Shown piece by piece: positions 6,629 to 8,976 of a stretch of DNA of 8,976 bases. Source of the stretch: JAGLQA01 sp023135565 (lineage in GTDB: Bacteria; Acidobacteriota; Aminicenantia; UBA2199); NCBI GenBank assembly GCA_030639305.1, contig DAOWCY010000253.1:1-8976 (forward strand). The letters run 5' to 3'. Both the position numbers and the translations under genes were made by a program. The notes beneath the pieces are model-generated. The model worked only from the letters and a program-made list of their open reading frames with translations. It did no database searches and was not told the origin of the DNA. Each line of letters begins with the position of its first letter. Positions within the stretch are counted from its first letter, which is position 1.

Positions 6629-7033
6629 CTATGACGTTAAATCTTTATTCAACAGCTTTTTGATGGTGATTTTGTGAAATTCAACTTGCACGATGTTTCT
6701 CAGGTGTTCCCATAGGGGACGAGTGAGACATTCTTCGTTCAAAGGACAATTTTCATCACCGCTGCAGCCGGTAATATCGATCTTCTCCCCAAAGGCTTCG
6801 AATATATTTGCCAGGGTAATTTCGTCGGCTTTTTTATCGAGTAGATAGCCGCCGTATATGCCCTGTATACTGCTGATTAAACCGGCTTTATCCAGAGGAC
6901 CGGCCAATTTCCGTAAATATTTCGGGGATACCTGCATCTTCTCACCCAGTTCCGCGGTATTCATCACCTCGCCTCTTTCGGCCAACATCACGAGCATCCG
7001 TAAACTGTACCTGATTTTTGTATTTATTTTCAT
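6629..7033 (-). CDS. Rrf2-family transcriptional regulator with IscR-like cysteine motif
   Basis: A 134-residue winged-helix regulator. The opening MKINTKIRYSLRMLVMLA matches the family N-terminus and fixes the start. A helix-turn-helix covers about 25-55 (MNTAELGEKMQVSPKYLRKL), and a wing carries GIYGGYLL (58-65). Three cysteines, C90, C96 and C102, have the exact C-x5-C-x5-C spacing that holds the [2Fe-2S] cluster in IscR. In E. coli IscR the third Cys continues LTH, and that His is the fourth ligand; here it continues LTR, so the ligand position is Arg105. The protein may sense Fe-S status, nitric oxide or redox state, but the effector is inference. No isc, suf or nitrosative-stress genes are nearby. 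The gene is single, has its own strong promoter and no visible Shine-Dalgarno, and its 3' end faces the DUF1232 gene. Confidence 0.93.
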   Translation of the reverse strand: MKINTKIRYSLRMLVMLAERGEVMNTAELGEKMQVSPKYLRKLAGPLDKAGLISSIQGIYGGYLLDKKADEITLANIFEAFGEKIDITGCSGDENCPLNEECLTRPLWEHLRNIVQVEFHKITIKKLLNKDLTS

Positions 7034-7039
7034 GTTAAT

Positions 7040-7068
7040 AATATAACGATTTTAGGGCTATTTGTCAA
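7040..7068 (-). promoter_or_regulatory. Strong predicted promoter of the Rrf2 gene, giving a leaderless message
   Basis: On the minus strand a perfect TTGACA (7068-7063), a 17-bp spacer and TATATT (7045-7040, 5 of 6). Exactly six bases separate the -10 from the ATG at 7033, so the normal initiation point is the A of the start codon. There is no purine-rich ribosome site in the gap. Rrf2 regulators often bind their own promoters, but I saw no convincing operator palindrome here. Confidence 0.78.
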
Positions 7069-7106
7069 GGGGTCGGCAACACCAACCTGAAAACTAACCG
7101 GAACAC

Positions 7107-7268
7107 TTGCCTCCGGCGGCCCCTGCCGGGGGCCGCCCCCATTGAATTTTTCGTTGGGGGCCAGCGGCATACCGCACCTTTGAAAAAGTTTGAACAAAAC
7201 TTTTAATGATTTAGAAGCAAAAACGCTCCCTGCCGCGAAGCGGCTTATAGGCTCCCCACGCAGTGGGG
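7107..7268 (-). repeat. Composite palindromic intergenic repeat, copy with extended GC hairpin
   Basis: Part of the 371-bp gene-free stretch 7034-7404, of which 7069-7106 holds nothing I recognise. Modules in plus-strand order: TTGCCTCCGGCGGCCCCTGC (7107-7126), overlapping a 9-bp GC stem (7115-7123 with 7129-7137); a segment GTTGGGGGCCAGCGGCATAC (7153-7172); the AT-rich AAGTTTGAACAAAACTTTT (7186-7204); a 5-bp stem GCCGC-GAA-GCGGC (7232-7244); TTATAGGCT; and the 6-3-6 hairpin CCCCAC-GCA-GTGGGG (7254-7268). The 76 bp at 7178-7253 match 7302-7378 with about six mismatches and one gap. An inverted partial copy of 7115-7202 occurs at 8777-8858. Confidence 0.85.
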
Positions 7269-7393
7269 TTGCCTCCGGCGGCCCCTGCCGGGGAGGCCAA
7301 ACTTTTAAAAAAGTTTGAACAAAACTTTTGATAATTTAGAATCAAAAGCGCTTCCTGCCGCGAAGCGGCTTATAGGCTGGGGACGCCGTCCCC
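7269..7393 (-). repeat. Composite palindromic intergenic repeat, adjacent tandem copy
   Basis: Starts with the same 25 bp as the neighbouring copy (7269-7293 equals 7107-7131), then jumps to the AT-rich palindrome (AAACTTTT, AA, AAAAGTTT; 7299-7316), the 7302-7378 block, and a different 6-3-6 hairpin, GGGGAC-GCC-GTCCCC (7379-7393). It lacks the internal segment present at about 7132-7177 in the neighbour. The last hairpin begins 11 bp past the stop of the gene ending at 7405. It may therefore serve as an mRNA 3'-end structure, though no U-run supports intrinsic termination. Confidence 0.85.
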
Positions 7394-7404
7394 CCCGCTG
7401 CGTT

Positions 7405-7689
7405 TTACCGGTTTCTCACTGTCCAGGCTTCGGCTTTGGCGCTGAACCAGGCTTTGGTTTTCGTCCAGGTGCCCTGGAAAAAATCGGAACTGCGGTAATT
7501 ATCCAGGGCGTCTTCGGATTCCCAGCGGCTGTATGAGAAGAATATGTTCCGGTTGTGAATATCCTGCAGTATCTCCAGGTGTTGGCAGCCGGCGAAATTG
7601 CGAATCCGGTCTTTGATGGTTAAAACGAATTCCTGGAAATCAGCGGCCCTGGCCTCCCGGAATGTCATTTTAACTATTCGAGTAATCAT
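7405..7689 (-). CDS. Small ABM-fold protein (antibiotic biosynthesis monooxygenase-like)
   Basis: A 94-residue protein read from the ATG at 7687-7689. The frame stays open further upstream, but that part lies inside fcl and is not plausible coding sequence; MITRIVKMTF is the typical opening of ABM-domain proteins. The single domain shows the usual pattern: FVLTIKDRIRNFAGCQHLEI (21-40), QDIHNRNIFFSYSRWES (42-58), LDNYRSSDFF and a C-terminal KAEAWTV. These ferredoxin-like dimers include cofactor-free monooxygenases and many proteins of unknown role, so the substrate cannot be named. The start overlaps the fcl stop as ATGA, so translation is probably coupled and the two genes are cotranscribed. 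A functional link with GDP-fucose synthesis is not obvious from the families. A GC hairpin follows 11 bp after the stop. Confidence 0.83.
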   Translation of the reverse strand: MITRIVKMTFREARAADFQEFVLTIKDRIRNFAGCQHLEILQDIHNRNIFFSYSRWESEDALDNYRSSDFFQGTWTKTKAWFSAKAEAWTVRNR

Positions 7690-8636
7690 TTTTTCTCTAC
7701 GATGGGGCCTGTTAAGAAATCCCGGTAGGTTTTTTCGATTCCTTTTTTGAGAGATACGTCCGGTTCCCAGCCTAATTTTTTTAACCTGCTGATATCCAGC
7801 AGTTTTTGGGGTGTGCCGTCGGGTTTGGAAGTATCCCATTCTAAGCGGCCGGTAAAGCCGACGCTTTCTTTTATGGTTTCCGCCAGTTCTTTTATGGTGA
7901 CGTCTTTACCGCAGCCGATATTGATAACTTCGCCGATATCTTTATAATCGAATTTTTCCATCAAGAAAATCACCGCCCCGGCCAGGTCGTCTACATATAG
8001 AAATTCTCTTTTTGGGGAACCGGTGCCCCACAGTTCCACGGCGGGTTTATTATCCATTTTCGCTTCATGGAATTTGCGGATTAAAGCGGGCAGTACGTGC
8101 GAAGTCTCCAGGTTGTAATTATCGTTGGGGCCGTAGAGATTGGTGGGCATGACCGAGATAAAATTAGTGCCGTACTGTTCATTATAGTAGCGGCACATTT
8201 TCAGGCCCGCTATTTTGGCAATGGCGTAAGCTTCATTGGTCGGTTCTAAGGGTGAAGTCAGCAGGCTGTCTTCTTGCATGGGTTGGGGCGCGAACTTGGG
8301 ATAGATACAAGAACTGCCTAAGAAAAGCAGTTTCTTCACGCCGTATTTATATGCCGCATGGATGACGTTCACTTCTATGGAAAGGTTGCTGTATATAAAT
8401 TGCGCCGGGTAGGTTTTATTGGCCAGGATGCCGCCTACTTTCGCCGCGGCCAGGAAAACGTATTCGGGCCGTTCTTTTTCGAAGAATTGTTCTACTTCCA
8501 CCTGTCTTTGTAGATCGAAGTCATCGACGTCGCTGGCGATAAGGTTAGAGAAACCGAGGTTTTCCAGTTTTCTTTTGATTGCGGAGCCTACCAGTCCTTT
8601 ATGCCCGGCAATATAGATTTTCGCATCTTTTTTCAT
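7686..8636 (-). CDS. fcl: GDP-L-fucose synthase (GDP-4-keto-6-deoxymannose epimerase/reductase)
   Basis: Converts GDP-4-keto-6-deoxy-D-mannose to GDP-L-fucose with NADPH, supplying fucose for cell-surface glycans. The 316-residue extended SDR protein has the nucleotide motif GHKGLVG (11-17). The catalytic set lines up with E. coli Fcl: Ser108 and Cys110 (SSCIYPK), Tyr137 and Lys141 (YAIAK) and His180 (ETSHVLPALIRKFH). The family segments AAAKVGGI (63-70), MPTNLYGPNDNY (163-174) and GSPKREFLYVDDLA (206-219) are intact. AGGAG at 8644-8648, 7 nt before the ATG, supports the start. It has its own promoter and is followed by the ABM-fold gene with a 4-bp overlap. GDP-mannose 4,6-dehydratase (gmd), which makes its substrate and is often adjacent, is not in the window. 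Also called wcaG in polysaccharide clusters. Confidence 0.97.
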   Translation of the reverse strand: MKKDAKIYIAGHKGLVGSAIKRKLENLGFSNLIASDVDDFDLQRQVEVEQFFEKERPEYVFLAAAKVGGILANKTYPAQFIYSNLSIEVNVIHAAYKYGVKKLLFLGSSCIYPKFAPQPMQEDSLLTSPLEPTNEAYAIAKIAGLKMCRYYNEQYGTNFISVMPTNLYGPNDNYNLETSHVLPALIRKFHEAKMDNKPAVELWGTGSPKREFLYVDDLAGAVIFLMEKFDYKDIGEVINIGCGKDVTIKELAETIKESVGFTGRLEWDTSKPDGTPQKLLDISRLKKLGWEPDVSLKKGIEKTYRDFLTGPIVEKK

Positions 8637-8701
8637 CGCAAATCTCCTCTTATAAATGCAAAGCCTTGAAATTTTCGATTTAGAATATCTTGCATCGTGG
8701 A

Positions 8702-8730
8702 ATTATATCAATATCTGCGCTGAATTACAA
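8702..8730 (-). promoter_or_regulatory. Predicted sigma-70-type promoter of fcl and the ABM gene
   Basis: On the minus strand, TTGTAA (8730-8725, 4 of 6), a 17-bp spacer and a perfect TATAAT (8707-8702). The predicted start near 8695 gives a leader of roughly 58 nt before the fcl ATG, with AGGAG at 8644-8648. The heptamer-family motif at 8734-8750 lies 3 bp upstream of the -35. Confidence 0.72.
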
Positions 8731-8733
8731 GTG

Positions 8734-8750
8734 CCGGAAGCTGAAAGCTG
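8734..8750 (-). repeat. Short heptamer-family motif upstream of the fcl -35 box
   Basis: On the minus strand it reads CAGCTTTCAGCTTCCGG. It differs by one base from CAGCTTTCAGCATCCGG at 5994-6010 on the plus strand. In both places the motif points toward the gene and lies 3 bp (here) or 6 bp (at 6011-6016) upstream of the -35 hexamer. Confidence 0.7.
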
Positions 8751-8764
8751 CCTCACCTTAAGTT

Positions 8765-8884
8765 CCCCCTAAACAGAAGTTTTGTTCAAACTTTTTTGAA
8801 GGTTCGGTATGCCGAGGACCCCAACTTCAATTTAATGTGGGCGGCTCCCGGCAGCCGCACATGCGTGGGGGAGCGTTTAGGGGG
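8765..8884 (+). repeat. Inverted partial copy of the composite repeat, bracketed by 10-bp inverted repeats
   Basis: CCCCCTAAAC (8765-8774) and GTTTAGGGGG (8875-8884) are a perfect 10-bp inverted pair spanning 120 bp. Between them, 8777-8858 is a reverse-complement relative of 7115-7202: it shares the AAGTTTTGTTCAAACTTTTT part, the GGTATGCCG segment, and a GC stem GCGGCT/AGCCGC (8841-8846 with 8853-8858). No protein in it is convincing. The bracketed layout resembles a very small non-autonomous mobile element, but no target-site duplication is visible. Confidence 0.6.
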
Positions 8885-8914
8885 CAAAAGTCGTAAATGT
8901 CTCTGACCTATAGC

Positions 8915-8957
8915 GCTCAGATAAAGTAACCCGTTTTTGCTCAGATAAAGTAATCCG
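8915..8957. repeat. Two 19-bp direct repeats, 24 bp apart (possible insertion-sequence end)
   Basis: GCTCAGATAAAGTAACCCG (8915-8933) recurs as GCTCAGATAAAGTAATCCG (8939-8957) with one mismatch and a 5-bp gap. Short repeats in tandem near a terminus occur at the ends of IS21-like and some other integrase-type insertion sequences, where they bind transposase. A TGT at 8898-8900 might mark such a tip. The element would lie beyond the right edge, so this remains a guess. Confidence 0.5.
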
Positions 8958-8976
8958 CCCAATCTACATATCAAAT

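Noticed and set aside
1299..7393. CRISPR array
   Set aside because: The repeats are few, imperfect, of uneven spacing and internally palindromic, with no unique spacers of constant length and no cas genes.
7315..7536. Plus-strand frame in the repeat region before the ABM gene
   Set aside because: It starts in the AT-rich palindrome and is mostly the antisense of the ABM gene.
7690..7839. Longer N-terminus for the ABM protein
   Set aside because: These 50 codons lie inside fcl, are Arg/Lys-rich without a pattern, and precede the standard ABM start MITRIVKMTF.
8786..8974. Minus-strand frame at the right edge
   Set aside because: It is made from the inverted repeat and the two direct repeats, visible as duplicated LLYLS; no recognisable domain.

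Overview
The window is bacterial chromosomal DNA carrying nine intact genes, a truncated transposase at the left edge and unusually repeat-rich intergenic DNA. The genes are ordinary bacterial housekeeping and envelope or sugar genes: Shine-Dalgarno sequences precede several starts, and promoters of the TTGACA-N17-TAnnnT type are visible. Long Lys/Glu-rich protein tails, dispersed GC hairpins and heptamer repeats recall uncultivated candidate-phylum bacteria, but nothing here fixes the taxon.

Layout. Positions 1-220 hold the C-terminal part of an rve/DDE integrase-type transposase on the minus strand, cut off upstream by a stop. Positions 322-5890 form a minus-strand block, read from high to low coordinates: a polytopic membrane protein of the lysylphosphatidylglycerol synthase-like (UPF0104/AglD) family, nrdR, hsp20 and lon, tightly packed as one operon. 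After a 239-bp repeat-filled gap comes thiL. The block joins deoxynucleotide control (NrdR) with protein quality control (Hsp20 holdase and Lon protease). A divergent promoter region at 5891-6063, filled by a degenerate 7-bp tandem repeat, separates the operon from a plus-strand DUF1232 (YkvA-like) membrane protein. That gene converges with a minus-strand Rrf2-family regulator, which has an IscR-like three-cysteine motif and a predicted leaderless transcript.

Positions 7034-7404 hold two copies of a composite palindromic repeat. Next is a minus-strand two-gene unit, GDP-L-fucose synthase (fcl) followed by a small antibiotic-biosynthesis-monooxygenase-fold protein, coupled by an ATGA overlap. 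The right edge (8637-8976) has the fcl promoter, an inverted copy of the composite repeat bracketed by a 10-bp inverted repeat, and two 19-bp direct repeats that resemble a mobile-element end.

I found no clear new multi-gene system. The signals most worth checking are the modular intergenic repeat with stem-preserving hairpin swaps, a 17-bp motif of the heptamer family in the same orientation just upstream of two -35 boxes, and promoters that abut start codons.
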